Part shown: positions 7,565 through 16,063 of the stretch, piece by piece
Numbering within the stretch: position 1 is the first letter of the stretch
How the letters are laid out: every line of letters starts with the position of its first letter
Assembly (NCBI GenBank): GCA_021151805.1
Contig: JAGKWN010000059.1
Span: 1 to 25,177, forward strand
Length of the DNA stretch: 25,177 bases
Source of the DNA: Cytophagaceae bacterium
Lineage (GTDB): Bacteria > Bacteroidota > Bacteroidia > Cytophagales > Cytophagaceae
Reading direction: 5' to 3'
The notes under the pieces: model-generated
The model's input: only the letters and a program-made list of their open reading frames with translations
Told to the model about the DNA's origin: nothing
Databases searched by the model: none
Translations under genes and position numbers: made by a program

Positions 7565-8617
7565 TTAATGACTCCAGTTGTATTGATCGAGATTTTCAAC
7601 TGCAGCTTGTAATAACTGAATACTCAATTCTACGTCCTGCTTATGCACCATTTCAATTACCTGGTGTATATGTCTTGTAGGAATAGAAATAGCACCTGCA
7701 ATGGATCCGTTCTTACCGTTACGCTGTAACGGCGCGGTATCTGTACCACCGGCAACAAGAATCTCAGGCTGCCAGGTTATATTTTTATCCTGTGCCTGTT
7801 TCTTTAGATAAGCTACCATTCTGTAATCACAGATTGTAGAAGAATCTAAAATTTTGATGGCTGTCCCCTTGCCAAGTTCCGTACATTTTTCATAGGCACG
7901 TGCGCCCGGCACATCGTATGCAATTGTTGTATCCAACGCAATTGCAAAATCCGGATTAATGCTGTGCGCAGCAACACCTGCACCACGCAAACCAACTTCT
8001 TCTTGTACTGTAAACACTGCATAAAAATCATATGGCACTTGCGAATGTTGCAACGCGCGTAGTGTTTCAATCAGAATAAAGACAGAGATACGGTTATCCA
8101 ACGATTTACAGTTGATACAATCTCCCATCTCAATCAAGGAACGCTCACGTGTAACCGTATCACCAATGCTTATGTATTGCTCAACCTCTTCTTTCTTCAT
8201 TCCAAGATCAATAAAGAAATCTTCGATCTTTGCCGGCTTGTTTCTTTCTTCAGGTGTCATTACGTGAATGGGTTTTGCCCCCATCACACCCACCAGGTCT
8301 TTTTTACCATGCACAATAACACGCTGTGCAGTTAATGTTTTCGGATCAAAACCACCCAAGGTCTGAAAACGAATAAAACCTTGCTCATCAATATGGGAAA
8401 CAATAAACCCGATTTCATCCATATGGGCAGCAGCCATTACTTTTTTATTTTCCGGGTTGCGCACACCTTTTTTCAAGGCAAACACATTTCCGATATTATC
8501 CACCCAGATATGATCCGCTAAATGTTGAACTTCTTTTAATACCAAAGCTCTTACAGCCTGCTCATAGCCTGGCACGCCTGGTGTTTCGCAAATATTTCTA
8601 AGTAAATTAATATCCAT
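7565..8617 (-). CDS. M42-family zinc/cobalt aminopeptidase
   Basis: This cytoplasmic metallo-aminopeptidase of 350 residues is the normal length for family M42 (glutamyl aminopeptidase / FrvX / tetrahedral aminopeptidase type). Metal and catalytic residues are visible: AAHMDEIG (His65, Asp67), SLDNR (bridging Asp174), QEEVGLRGA (Glu206 as general base and Glu207) and ALDTT (Asp229), with the last metal ligand expected in the TRHIHQ segment near the C-terminus. The inserted PDZ-like middle domain runs from about 75 to 160. Members form large dodecameric shells that trim peptides released by proteases. FrvX and endoglucanase-type names are often attached to this family, but this chain carries only peptidase motifs. 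It has its own spacer on both sides and is probably transcribed alone. Confidence 0.92.
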   Translation of the reverse strand: MDINLLRNICETPGVPGYEQAVRALVLKEVQHLADHIWVDNIGNVFALKKGVRNPENKKVMAAAHMDEIGFIVSHIDEQGFIRFQTLGGFDPKTLTAQRVIVHGKKDLVGVMGAKPIHVMTPEERNKPAKIEDFFIDLGMKKEEVEQYISIGDTVTRERSLIEMGDCINCKSLDNRISVFILIETLRALQHSQVPYDFYAVFTVQEEVGLRGAGVAAHSINPDFAIALDTTIAYDVPGARAYEKCTELGKGTAIKILDSSTICDYRMVAYLKKQAQDKNITWQPEILVAGGTDTAPLQRNGKNGSIAGAISIPTRHIHQVIEMVHKQDVELSIQLLQAAVENLDQYNWSH

Positions 8618-8705
8618 TTAAGTAATACGTTTAAAGTAATGTGTAATAAGAACTGAAATATAAATAGTAAGTCTTTCGTATAAAAGTAAGACTTCCATTT
8701 ATTAT

Positions 8706-8743
8706 AAAAAAAAAGCCCTCTGAAAAAATTTCAAAGGGCTTTT
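8706..8743 (-). terminator. intrinsic terminator of pyk
   Basis: On the minus strand, 18 bases after the pyk stop codon, a stem of AAAAGCCCT paired with AGGGCTTTT (extended by a further few pairs with one mismatch) is followed by a run of nine T. This is a canonical rho-independent terminator for the gene series ending with pyruvate kinase. Confidence 0.85.
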
Positions 8744-8760
8744 CCTATTCTGTATGATTG

Positions 8761-10173
8761 TTATTCAACAACGCCTAGTTTTAAGCTATTCGCAAGCTGG
8801 ATATCCGCCATGGGCATAGAAGCCGTAGTGACATAAATATCTCCTTTCTTCAAAAGGCCGCTAGCAACAAGACTCTTCTTAACCGCTTCGATCGATTCAT
8901 CCGTAGTAGTAAACTTTTCGAATTTAAATGCCTGAACACCCCAAACCAAATTCATCTGGTTCATCAATTGTTCGTTAGGTGTTGCAATGTAGATATTTGC
9001 TTTAGGTCTGTGGCTTGCAATTCTGAATGCAGAGTAACCAGACTGAGACAAACCAATAATTGCTTTCGCGTTTACTTTATCAGCTAATTCACATGCAGAT
9101 GCAATTACACTATCGCTATTATTTTCAATATCATCATTTGTTGGCTTATTGTAGATATCAGCTTCTTTTTCTACTGCCTGACAGATGCGAGTCATTGATT
9201 TCACTGTAAGTACAGGATATGCTCCTGAAGCTGTTTCAGCAGACAACATGATTGTATCAGCACCATCAATAATTGCATTCGCAACATCACTTGCCTCTGC
9301 ACGTGTAGGACGAGCATTTGAAATCATGCTCTCCATCATTTGTGTAGCTACAATTACCGGCTTACCTAATTCATTACATTTTCTGATGATCATTTTCTGA
9401 ATCATTGGTACATCTTCCATCTGAAGCTCAACACCAAGATCACCACGGGCAACCATAATTGCATCAGATGCTTCGATGATAGCATCAATATCTTTCACTG
9501 CTTCCGGTTTTTCAACCTTTGCAATTACTTTAGAATTTTTACCATGTTCTTTAACGATTGCTTTTAATTCATTTAAATCAATAGCATTACGAACAAATGA
9601 CAATGCGATCCAGTCAACATCATTCTTAAGACCGAATAATAAATCTTCTTTATCTTTATCTGTTAAGGAAGGTTCTGACACCAATGTGTTCGGAAGGTTG
9701 ATACCTTTACGTGATTTTAAGATACCACCATAGATAACAACACAAGTAACTTCGCCATTACCTGTTTCTAATACTTTTAATTCAATATTACCATCATCAA
9801 TTAAAATAGCATCGCCTTTTTTAACATCAGATGTAAGCATTTTATATGAAGTACTAATTTTATCTTTAGTACCTAACATTTTTTCTTTTGTAATAACAAT
9901 CTTAGCTCCTTCAACAAGTTCCACTCCGTTATTTTCAACTTCATCTGTACGGATTTTAGGACCTTGTAAATCCTGAAGAATTGCAATGTTAACACCTTGT
10001 TCTTTTCTGATTTCGCGGATCGCGTTAATTACACCTTGATGTACGTCATGAGTTCCATGAGAAAAATTCAATCTGAAAATGTTCGCACCAGCTTGAACCA
10101 ACTCCCACAACTTCTCCTTCGTGTTACATGCCGGGCCTACAGTTGCAATAATCTTTGTTTTCTTGTTTACCAT
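8761..10173 (-). CDS. pyk: pyruvate kinase
   Basis: This enzyme of glycolysis converts phosphoenolpyruvate and ADP to pyruvate and ATP. The 470-residue chain has the length of bacterial type-I-like pyruvate kinases. The TIM barrel begins KTKIIATVGPA and carries FRLNFSHG (33-40), LQDLQGPKIRT, the small B domain with ILIDDGNIEL, the active-site AKVEKPEA lysine and glutamate, MVARGDLGVE and VATQMMESM, followed by ARPTRAEASDVANA. The C-terminal domain (from about 350) is complete but short and carries no extra PEP-utiliser domain. The gene starts six bases after the IPExxVDY gene, a pairing common in Bacteroidota, and ends in a strong terminator. Confidence 0.97.
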   Translation of the reverse strand: MVNKKTKIIATVGPACNTKEKLWELVQAGANIFRLNFSHGTHDVHQGVINAIREIRKEQGVNIAILQDLQGPKIRTDEVENNGVELVEGAKIVITKEKMLGTKDKISTSYKMLTSDVKKGDAILIDDGNIELKVLETGNGEVTCVVIYGGILKSRKGINLPNTLVSEPSLTDKDKEDLLFGLKNDVDWIALSFVRNAIDLNELKAIVKEHGKNSKVIAKVEKPEAVKDIDAIIEASDAIMVARGDLGVELQMEDVPMIQKMIIRKCNELGKPVIVATQMMESMISNARPTRAEASDVANAIIDGADTIMLSAETASGAYPVLTVKSMTRICQAVEKEADIYNKPTNDDIENNSDSVIASACELADKVNAKAIIGLSQSGYSAFRIASHRPKANIYIATPNEQLMNQMNLVWGVQAFKFEKFTTTDESIEAVKKSLVASGLLKKGDIYVTTASMPMADIQLANSLKLGVVE

Positions 10174-10179
10174 ATAACA

Positions 10180-10611
10180 TTAAATAAATATTAGATTATC
10201 CTTAGACTTCAATTCAGTTACATCTATTACTTTAATGTATTGAATTGCAGAACAGGTTTGTAATTGTTCCTTCATCCATTCTTCGTCAAATATACCACCT
10301 TCATCCATAATATGAATGAAATAATCATAATCCTTTAACTCAGGAATAAGGTAAGGTTTGGCAATATTACTAAATTCAATTGATTTATTTTTCAAAAGTC
10401 GTAACTGACTATATTCAGTAAAATATAGATAAGTGCTAACCAATATGTTACAATCATTTTGAAATTGTAAATTTATATCTTCAGCCTTAATCAGGTGGAT
10501 TTTTAGTATCTGATTGATATTCCAGGCAAGCTTATACTCCTTTGCTGAGGAGATAATCCCGATCATTTTAAATGAATAATCAAAATCAACAACAAGTTTA
10601 TTGCTTTTCAT
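10180..10611 (-). CDS. IPExxVDY family protein
   Basis: The 143-residue soluble protein contains LIPELKDYDYF (about 88-98), a variant of the Ile-Pro-Glu-x-x-Val-Asp-Tyr motif that names a Bacteroidota-restricted family. Residues before the motif form mixed beta/alpha sequence (DFDYSFKMIGIISSAKEYKLAWNIN), and an acidic stretch follows it. The central Val of the motif is replaced by Asp here. No biochemical function is established as far as I know. The location supports the call: it sits immediately upstream of pyk and divergent from acpP-fabF-rnc, a neighbourhood where this family is commonly found. It is probably co-transcribed with pyk. Confidence 0.75.
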   Translation of the reverse strand: MKSNKLVVDFDYSFKMIGIISSAKEYKLAWNINQILKIHLIKAEDINLQFQNDCNILVSTYLYFTEYSQLRLLKNKSIEFSNIAKPYLIPELKDYDYFIHIMDEGGIFDEEWMKEQLQTCSAIQYIKVIDVTELKSKDNLIFI

Positions 10612-10774
10612 TTTTGATAGATCTTAACTCGTTTTTTTATCGATTTCACTTAACTAAAGTAAAGTGTTAATAAATTCTTTACAGTATTCGTTTTTTAAGA
10701 ACATGTAAATTTAGAAGGAAATAGAGGATTTTTGAATCATTTTTAAAAACTTTAAAAAAGATTCCAGAAAATAG

Positions 10775-10806
10775 TTTGACAAACTAGCATAAAATGTATT
10801 TCTTTG
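10775..10806 (+). promoter_or_regulatory. Bacteroidota-type promoter for acpP operon
   Basis: TTTG at 10775-10778 and TTTCTTTG at 10799-10806 are separated by 20 bases. They resemble the -33 TTTG / -7 TAnnTTTG elements of this phylum, with one mismatch in the -7 box. Transcription would start near 10813, giving a leader of about 24 bases before the acpP ATG. Confidence 0.45.
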
Positions 10807-10836
10807 CCCCCGTGTTTTACTAAAAAATGTAAAAAA

Positions 10837-11073
10837 ATGTCAGAAATCGCACAAAAAGTAAAAAGCATCATCGTTGAGAAGTTAGGTGTTGAAGAGTCAG
10901 AAGTTACTACTGAAGCAAGTTTCACTAATGATCTAGGTGCTGATTCATTAGATACTGTTGAACTTATCATGGAATTTGAAAAAGAGTTCAACATTTCTAT
11001 CCCAGACGAACAAGCTGAAAACATCACTACTGTTGGTCAGGCTATTGCTTACTTAGAGCAACACGTAAAATAA
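10837..11073 (+). CDS. acpP: acyl carrier protein
   Basis: This 78-residue acidic four-helix protein carries growing acyl chains in type II fatty acid synthesis. The phosphopantetheine attachment motif GADSLDTVE is intact, with Ser37 as the modified residue. The surrounding helix II (LIMEFEKEFNISIPDE) and the C-terminal TVGQAIAYLEQH are typical. The open frame extends 11 codons upstream, but the extra residues (including two Cys and several Lys) are unlike ACP. The ATG at 10837 gives the standard N-terminus MSEIAQKV. fabF follows after 40 bases. A promoter-like sequence precedes the gene, and the divergent pyk series lies on the other side of a 225-bp spacer. Confidence 0.97.
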   Translation: MSEIAQKVKSIIVEKLGVEESEVTTEASFTNDLGADSLDTVELIMEFEKEFNISIPDEQAENITTVGQAIAYLEQHVK

Positions 11074-11113
11074 TTTAACTAAATCATTAATTTAAATCCG
11101 GTAAATTCATATC

Positions 11114-12361
11114 ATGAATTTAAAAAGAGTTGTTGTTACAGGGCTAGGTTCATTAACACCCATTGGAAATACTGTTCCTGAATATTGGGATTCTCTAATA
11201 AAAGGTGTCAGTGGTGCTGCTCTCATTACAAAATTCAATCCGGAGAAACACAAAACGAAGTTTGCGTGTGAGGTTAAGAACTTTAATGTTGATGACTTCA
11301 TTGAAAAAAAGGAAGCCCGCAAAATGGATCCTTTCACGCAGTACGCAGTTGTTGTGGCCGACGAAGCGATCAAAGATGCTGGGATTACAGCAGATTTAGA
11401 TCATGACAGAATCGGCGTGATTTGGGGAGCCGGCATCGGTGGCCTTAAGACATTTGAGGATGAAGTATCAGCTTTTGCTAAAGGAGACGGAACACCACGT
11501 TTCAATCCTTTCTTTATCCCAAAAATGATTATTGACATCAGTGCTGGCTACATTTCTATTAGAAATGGTTTCCGTGGCCCTAATTTTTCTACTGTTTCGG
11601 CATGTGCATCCTCTTCAAATGCAATTCTTGATGCCTTTAACTACATCCGTTTAAATAAAGCGAATATTATTATTGCTGGTGGTTCTGAAGCTGCAGTTGT
11701 AGAATCAGGTATCGGTGGTTTTAATGCATGCAGAGCTTTGTCTGAAAGAAACGACGATCCGGCAACGGCTTCCCGTCCATTCGATAAAGACCGCGATGGC
11801 TTTGTTATGGGTGAAGGTGCTGGTGCTCTTGTACTAGAAGAATACGAACATGCGAAAGCACGTGGAGCAAAAATTTATTGTGAAGTTATCGGTGGAGGAA
11901 TGTCTGCTGATGCTTACCATTTAACGGCTCCGCATCCGGAAGGTCTTGGAGCGAAAAATGTAATGTTAAACGCTATTAGTGATGCAGAAATCGCTAAAGA
12001 AGATGTTGATTACATTAACGTTCATGGTACTTCTACCCCACTTGGCGATATTGCAGAGGTTACAGCTATCCAGGCTGTCTTTGGCGAACAAGCTTATAAG
12101 TTAAACATCAGTTCTACAAAATCAATGACTGGTCACTTACTTGGAGCTGCTGGCGCAATTGAATCCATTGCAACAATTTTAGCTATCAAGAATCAGATTA
12201 TTCCACCGACAATCAATAACCAAAACCGTGATGAGGCTTTTGATGCAAGATTAAAACTTACATTGAACAAAGCTGAAAAACGTGAAGTAAAGGTTGCAAT
12301 GTGTAACACATTCGGTTTCGGAGGACATAACTGCTCTATCGTTTTCCGCAAAATCGATTAA
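11114..12361 (+). CDS. fabF: beta-ketoacyl-ACP synthase II
   Basis: This condensing enzyme elongates acyl-ACP with malonyl-ACP in the cytoplasm. Its 415 residues are full length for FabF. The thiolase-fold active site is complete: nucleophile Cys164 in STVSACASS, His304 in NVHGTSTPLGD, and Lys336 and His341 in STKSMTGHLLGAAGAIE. The glycine-rich C-terminal NTFGFGGHNCS is also present. It lies between acpP (40 bases upstream) and rnc (start about 4 bases after the fabF stop), the usual Bacteroidota operon. FabB-type KAS I is less likely because of the overall FabF-like sequence and the acpP linkage. Confidence 0.97.
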   Translation: MNLKRVVVTGLGSLTPIGNTVPEYWDSLIKGVSGAALITKFNPEKHKTKFACEVKNFNVDDFIEKKEARKMDPFTQYAVVVADEAIKDAGITADLDHDRIGVIWGAGIGGLKTFEDEVSAFAKGDGTPRFNPFFIPKMIIDISAGYISIRNGFRGPNFSTVSACASSSNAILDAFNYIRLNKANIIIAGGSEAAVVESGIGGFNACRALSERNDDPATASRPFDKDRDGFVMGEGAGALVLEEYEHAKARGAKIYCEVIGGGMSADAYHLTAPHPEGLGAKNVMLNAISDAEIAKEDVDYINVHGTSTPLGDIAEVTAIQAVFGEQAYKLNISSTKSMTGHLLGAAGAIESIATILAIKNQIIPPTINNQNRDEAFDARLKLTLNKAEKREVKVAMCNTFGFGGHNCSIVFRKID

Positions 12362-12365
12362 AGGT

Positions 12366-13109
12366 TTGTTTTTCACAGGAAAACAACTGAATTTAATCCG
12401 ACACTTCTTTAGATCAAAAGAGGATAAAATCCTCTCCAAAAAAATTCGCTACGTTACCGGAATGTGGCCTGGAAACTTGCATCTATACCAAATGGCGATT
12501 GTGCATACTTCCGCCGCTGATGAAAATGAAGCAGGTATCAAGGAGTCCTATGAACGACTGGAATACCTGGGTGATTCTATTTTGGGTGCTGTCGTTGCGG
12601 AATATCTTTTTAAACGTTTTCCTTTCAAAGACGAAGGATTCTTAACAGAAATCCGAAGCCGGATTGTCAATCGTGAAGTTTTAAACCAGGTTGGTAAAGA
12701 TCTTGGTCTTTCAGAGATTGTTGTTTTCAACGGACGCAAAGGTAAGCAAGGACACAAATCTCTTTACGGCGATGTTGTGGAAGCCATTGTAGGCGCAGTA
12801 TATCTGGATAAAGGCTTTGACATGGCCAAACAATTTATCCTGAAAAAAATTGTCAATACTCAGATCAATGTCGACTCCATCATTCAGAATAATAAAAACT
12901 TTAAAAGTATTTTGTTGGAATGGTGCCAGAAAGAAAATAAAAAACTGGAGTTCGTAATTATTGAAGAAAGCGGCCACCGTCATCAAAAAGTTTTCAAAGC
13001 GGAAGTACGTATAGCAGACGAAAGCAAAGGTCAGGGTATTGGTTTTAGTAAGAAAAAAGCAGAACAAAATGCTGCTGAAATAGCCTGCAACGAATTGGAT
13101 TTAAAATAA
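12366..13109 (+). CDS. rnc: ribonuclease III
   Basis: This double-strand-specific endoribonuclease processes rRNA and mRNA. The catalytic domain carries the signature ERLEYLGDS with Glu63, Glu66 and Asp70, and YGDVVEAIVG with Asp136 and Glu139, the expected metal ligands. The double-stranded RNA-binding domain occupies about 178-247 (NFKSILLEW to KKKAEQNAAEIACNEL). No in-frame ATG exists before the conserved VTGMWPGN segment. The best start is the TTG at 12366, four bases after the fabF stop, giving 247 residues; a CTG at 12387 would also fit the start of conserved sequence. The frame stays open back into fabF, but those residues are not RNase III-like. It is probably translationally coupled to fabF. 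Confidence 0.93.
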   Translation: MFFTGKQLNLIRHFFRSKEDKILSKKIRYVTGMWPGNLHLYQMAIVHTSAADENEAGIKESYERLEYLGDSILGAVVAEYLFKRFPFKDEGFLTEIRSRIVNREVLNQVGKDLGLSEIVVFNGRKGKQGHKSLYGDVVEAIVGAVYLDKGFDMAKQFILKKIVNTQINVDSIIQNNKNFKSILLEWCQKENKKLEFVIIEESGHRHQKVFKAEVRIADESKGQGIGFSKKKAEQNAAEIACNELDLK

Positions 13110-13121
13110 ATTCTCAGCGTC

Positions 13122-14180
13122 ATGAGATTCATTTTTATAATCACTTCTTTCTTATTTTTTACAAACCTTGTGCAAGCACAGGACGAGGGATCTGTTACTA
13201 TCAAACGAAATAAACCACGCGCAGATACCAATTACATTAAAAGTTATAAAGACTATCTCGCTCTCGGCGTATTCATAGCCGCTCCGGTCAATACCTTAAC
13301 ATTAACACCTAAAGATTCGCTAATCAAGCCAACAGAGTATAAAACAAATCTGTCGAGTGTGATTGGCTTTACGGGATCATACAAAAGCATGACAGCTTCC
13401 ATTGGTTTCAGAATCCCTGTAGAACCTGACCTTACAAGCAAATACGGCACAACAAAATTCAAAGCCTTTGCTATTGGAACACAAAAGACAAAATTCTCGC
13501 TGCGTTTTGATTACAGAAAAGTTGCCGGATTTTATAACGGCGATTCTTTAATACAAATTCCCGGATCAACAGAAACCTATTTCAAACGAAGCGATGTAGA
13601 GTCTCGTCAATTCATGGTTTCCGGACTTTACAATTTTAGCTGGAAAAAATATTCTTATCAATCTTCTTTTAACTTTTCAGAACACCAGTTAAAAACCCGG
13701 GTTGGTTTTATTATGAAATCATCCATAAGCTTTAACCGTTTGAATTCAGATTCCAGTCTGATTAATTTGAATAAAACGGCAACAGACCAACAAAAAGTTC
13801 AACAGCTGAATTATACATCCTTTTTGATAGGACCTGGCATGGGCTTAAATGTTGTTATAGCCAAGCGTGTTTACTTTTCTATGATGCTCTTTTTATCTTT
13901 CGACTATGTCAGCTACGCGTTTGTAAGCAACGACAATACAAAGAGCAGGAACGAAAGCTTAACAGGATTCTTTGAAGGTAGAATGGCTCTGGGATATCAT
14001 TCCAAGCGATTCTATGCAGGTTTAAAATTCGTTGGAGATAAAGTAGCTGTACAGACAACCGATTATAAAGTAGAAAATTTATTTGGCGCCGTTACGCTAG
14101 ATGTAGGCTATCGTTTTAACGCACCAGGTATATTGAAAAAAGTATACGAAAAGACATTCACTAAATTTTTAGGATTGTAG
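13122..14180 (+). CDS. DUF4421-like outer-membrane protein
   Basis: The 352-residue product has a signal peptide (MRFIFIITSFLFFTNLVQAQ, cleavage near residue 19). The rest is amphipathic beta-strand sequence rich in Tyr, Phe and Ser, ending in a strand-like segment and a short basic tail. The segment SLRFDYRKVAGFYNGDS and the strand pattern resemble the DUF4421 family of predicted beta-barrels in Bacteroidota, but I could not run a profile search. The gene starts 12 bases after rnc on the same strand and is probably the last gene of the acpP-fabF-rnc transcript. Its function is unknown. Its stop codon directly abuts the stop of the convergent small cysteine-rich gene. Confidence 0.7.
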   Translation: MRFIFIITSFLFFTNLVQAQDEGSVTIKRNKPRADTNYIKSYKDYLALGVFIAAPVNTLTLTPKDSLIKPTEYKTNLSSVIGFTGSYKSMTASIGFRIPVEPDLTSKYGTTKFKAFAIGTQKTKFSLRFDYRKVAGFYNGDSLIQIPGSTETYFKRSDVESRQFMVSGLYNFSWKKYSYQSSFNFSEHQLKTRVGFIMKSSISFNRLNSDSSLINLNKTATDQQKVQQLNYTSFLIGPGMGLNVVIAKRVYFSMMLFLSFDYVSYAFVSNDNTKSRNESLTGFFEGRMALGYHSKRFYAGLKFVGDKVAVQTTDYKVENLFGAVTLDVGYRFNAPGILKKVYEKTFTKFLGL

Positions 14181-14390
14181 TTATTGCTTTTCTTCCGGCA
14201 GCGGTTTCATTTCCTGCTCCACCCGATCGCTGCAGCAATCACCAAAGTGTACGGAATTAAGCCACTCTTCATCCGTGATAAACTCCTCCTTCTTTTCAAT
14301 CAATAAAGGCTTACACCAGGTACAAGACGTACCATCTTCCATAAATTCGCGTCCTTCACAGGAAGGACATAAATAACCACAAGTAGCCAT
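14181..14390 (-). CDS. small cysteine-rich (zinc-ribbon-like) protein
   Basis: This 69-residue protein has two CxxC knuckles, CPSC at 8-11 and CTWC at 23-26, the spacing of a small zinc ribbon. There is an extra Cys4 and a Cys-Cys pair at 52-53, and the C-terminus is acidic. The open frame continues upstream to a TTG at 14426, but the ATG at 14390 places the first knuckle right at the N-terminus and is preferred. It is divergent from the M48 protease gene, with 82 bases between starts, and its stop abuts that of the DUF4421-like gene. The role is unknown; metal or nucleic-acid binding is an inference from the cysteines. Confidence 0.65.
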   Translation of the reverse strand: MATCGYLCPSCEGREFMEDGTSCTWCKPLLIEKKEEFITDEEWLNSVHFGDCCSDRVEQEMKPLPEEKQ

Positions 14391-14472
14391 AGAATCAGAA
14401 CTAATATTTCCAGCAATTAGTTTCAATATACTTATTAATCCTTTAGTTTTACAGGAATAAACTAAATACTAC

Positions 14473-15732
14473 ATGGACGCTTTCGCAATAAAATCATTGA
14501 TCATCGGCATCTTGGTTTTCGACTTTTTAGTTGAACGGATCCTTGATTATCTGAATATTAAAAATCTCAATGCCCCCCTTCCAAAAAATGTTGCCGATGT
14601 ATATGACACTGCTGAATATGCAAAATCACAGGCCTACCAGAAAGAAAAGGAAAAGGTGGAACAGTTTCAATCTTACTTTCAGTTTGCCTTGTATATCTTA
14701 CTGCTTACTCAAGGCTATTTAGGTGGTCTGTATGACTATATCAAAAGCTATGTAGAAGCTTCTTCGGTTTTCAGTCAAGCCTCTTTCTATGCAGCTAATT
14801 TACTGTTTTTCGGAGTTTTGTTTATTGTAAGCGATATTCTATCTACTCCCTTTGCCTGGTATAATACATTTGTTGTAGAAGAAAAATACGGTTTCAATAA
14901 AAGTACGGTAAAGCTTTTCATTACAGATAAATTGAAAGGTTACCTGCTTGCAATCATTATCGGTGGTATCATCATTTCATTATTGCTATTTTTAATTCAA
15001 AGCCTTGGCACCTCTTTCTGGTGGATCTTCTGGCTAATCATCAGTGTATTGATTGTTTGCATGAACATGTTCTACACGAGTCTGCTGCTGCCTTTATTCA
15101 ATAAATTAACACCACTGGGCGATGGTGAATTAAAGGATGCGATTCAGGCATATTGTTCCAAAGAAAACTTTCCTGTTGACAATATCTACATCATGGATGG
15201 TTCAAAGCGTTCCAATAAAGCCAATGCCTTTTTCTCTGGTTTCGGTAAAAAGAAAAAGATCGTACTGTTTGATACATTAGTAGATCAGCATTCTATCCCT
15301 GAACTCATCGCAATATTGGCGCACGAAGCAGGACACTTCAAAAAGAAACATATTATTCAGATGATGGTCCTTTCTGTACTGCAGATTGGTGTGTATTTGT
15401 TTTTACTATCACTACTAATCAACAATGAAAATCTTTCTCTTGCCATGGGTGCACAAGGTAACAGCGTTGCATTAAACCTAATCGGTTTCGGACTTCTATT
15501 CTCTCCTGTCTCAAGCATTACAGGTATTATGGTAAATCTGTTATCAAGAAAAAATGAATATGAAGCAGACGCATTTGCTGCAAAGACTTCAAGTGCTGCA
15601 GATTTAGGTATTGCACTTAAAAATTTAAGCAAGAAAAATTTAAGCAATCTTACTCCACACCCGGCTTATGTTTTCTTACATTATTCGCACCCTCCGGTAA
15701 CACAGCGTTTAGATGCGATGGGCATAAAATAG
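14473..15732 (+). CDS. Ste24-like M48 membrane metallopeptidase
   Basis: This 419-residue integral membrane zinc protease belongs to subfamily M48A (CAAX prenyl protease 1 / Ste24 type). About seven hydrophobic helices are visible, near 5-25, 68-84, 105-125, 155-176, 183-205, 295-317 and 330-355. The zinc motif HEAGH is at 284-288, and the third ligand Glu362 is in NEYEADAFA. The conserved SNKANAFFSGFGKKKKIVLFDTL stretch precedes HEAGH. In eukaryotes the homologue trims prenylated CaaX proteins; the bacterial substrate is not known, and membrane-protein quality control is a reasonable guess. It is a single gene followed by a strong hairpin, and the start ATG fits the N-terminal helix. Confidence 0.92.
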   Translation: MDAFAIKSLIIGILVFDFLVERILDYLNIKNLNAPLPKNVADVYDTAEYAKSQAYQKEKEKVEQFQSYFQFALYILLLTQGYLGGLYDYIKSYVEASSVFSQASFYAANLLFFGVLFIVSDILSTPFAWYNTFVVEEKYGFNKSTVKLFITDKLKGYLLAIIIGGIIISLLLFLIQSLGTSFWWIFWLIISVLIVCMNMFYTSLLLPLFNKLTPLGDGELKDAIQAYCSKENFPVDNIYIMDGSKRSNKANAFFSGFGKKKKIVLFDTLVDQHSIPELIAILAHEAGHFKKKHIIQMMVLSVLQIGVYLFLLSLLINNENLSLAMGAQGNSVALNLIGFGLLFSPVSSITGIMVNLLSRKNEYEADAFAAKTSSAADLGIALKNLSKKNLSNLTPHPAYVFLHYSHPPVTQRLDAMGIK

Positions 15733-15735
15733 TTA

Positions 15736-15912
15736 CTAGTCACTAGGTGCTAGTCACTAGATAGTACAAACAAAAAAGCAGAACAATTCTTCTGCTTTTT
15801 TGTTTGTACTATCTATTCCATTTTCATTTCTTACTTTTCACGTTTCTATTATTGTTGTTCTGTATACTTTGTACTCAGTACTTTTGTCTAGTACCTAGAA
15901 CCTAGCAACTAG
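15736..15912. repeat. long imperfect inverted repeat with nested perfect hairpin
   Basis: Outer arms at 15736-15761 and 15887-15912 match in inverted orientation at 21 of 26 positions. Both are built from CTAG-rich words: CTAGTCACTAG occurs twice in the left arm with a 14-base period. Inside, a perfect 25-bp stem at 15759-15783 and 15790-15814 has a 6-base loop. The remainder is AT-rich and non-coding. The architecture resembles a small palindromic dispersed element (MITE-like). No target-site duplication was identified. Confidence 0.7.
15759..15814 (+). terminator. perfect 25-bp hairpin, probable terminator after the M48 gene
   Basis: The left arm runs from 15759 to 15783 and the right arm from 15790 to 15814 with no mismatch. 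The stem core AAAAAAGCAGAA / TTCTGCTTTTTT supplies a T-rich right side on both strands. It begins 27 bases after the M48 gene stop. The stem is longer than a normal terminator because it is embedded in a larger palindromic element. Confidence 0.65.
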
Positions 15913-16063
15913 CAGCTCCTAATTTTGCATTTTTCCACTATTCACCTGCTTTAATTCAATAATTATTAATAATAGATTATAAAATTCTTGTATCAAAATT
16001 TAAATCTGCTTTCTTTATGTAACGAACAAATATTATCCTGCATCCCTTTTATCACAAATTCTT

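Larger units (their letters stand above)
15733..16063. other. 331-bp spacer before the transglutaminase gene
   Basis: The left half is the palindromic element at 15736-15912. The right half (15913-16063) is AT-rich and should contain the promoter of the downstream gene. I found no unambiguous TTG / TAnnTTTG pair, no open frame and no structured RNA there. Confidence 0.5.

Noticed and set aside
10804..10836. Upstream extension of acpP
   Set aside because: The extra Cys- and Lys-rich residues do not occur in acyl carrier proteins; the standard start is at 10837, and the promoter-like sequence overlaps the extension.
12294..12365. rnc start inside fabF
   Set aside because: The frame is open, but the residues have no RNase III resemblance and would need a large overlap with fabF.
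14391..14426. TTG-started extension of the small cysteine-rich protein
   Set aside because: An internal ATG at 14390 is a better start, and the extension occupies the likely divergent promoter region.
15357..15647. 96-residue antisense open frame in the M48 protease gene
   Set aside because: It is opposite conserved protease sequence including part of the C-terminal zinc-ligand region; it is a composition shadow.
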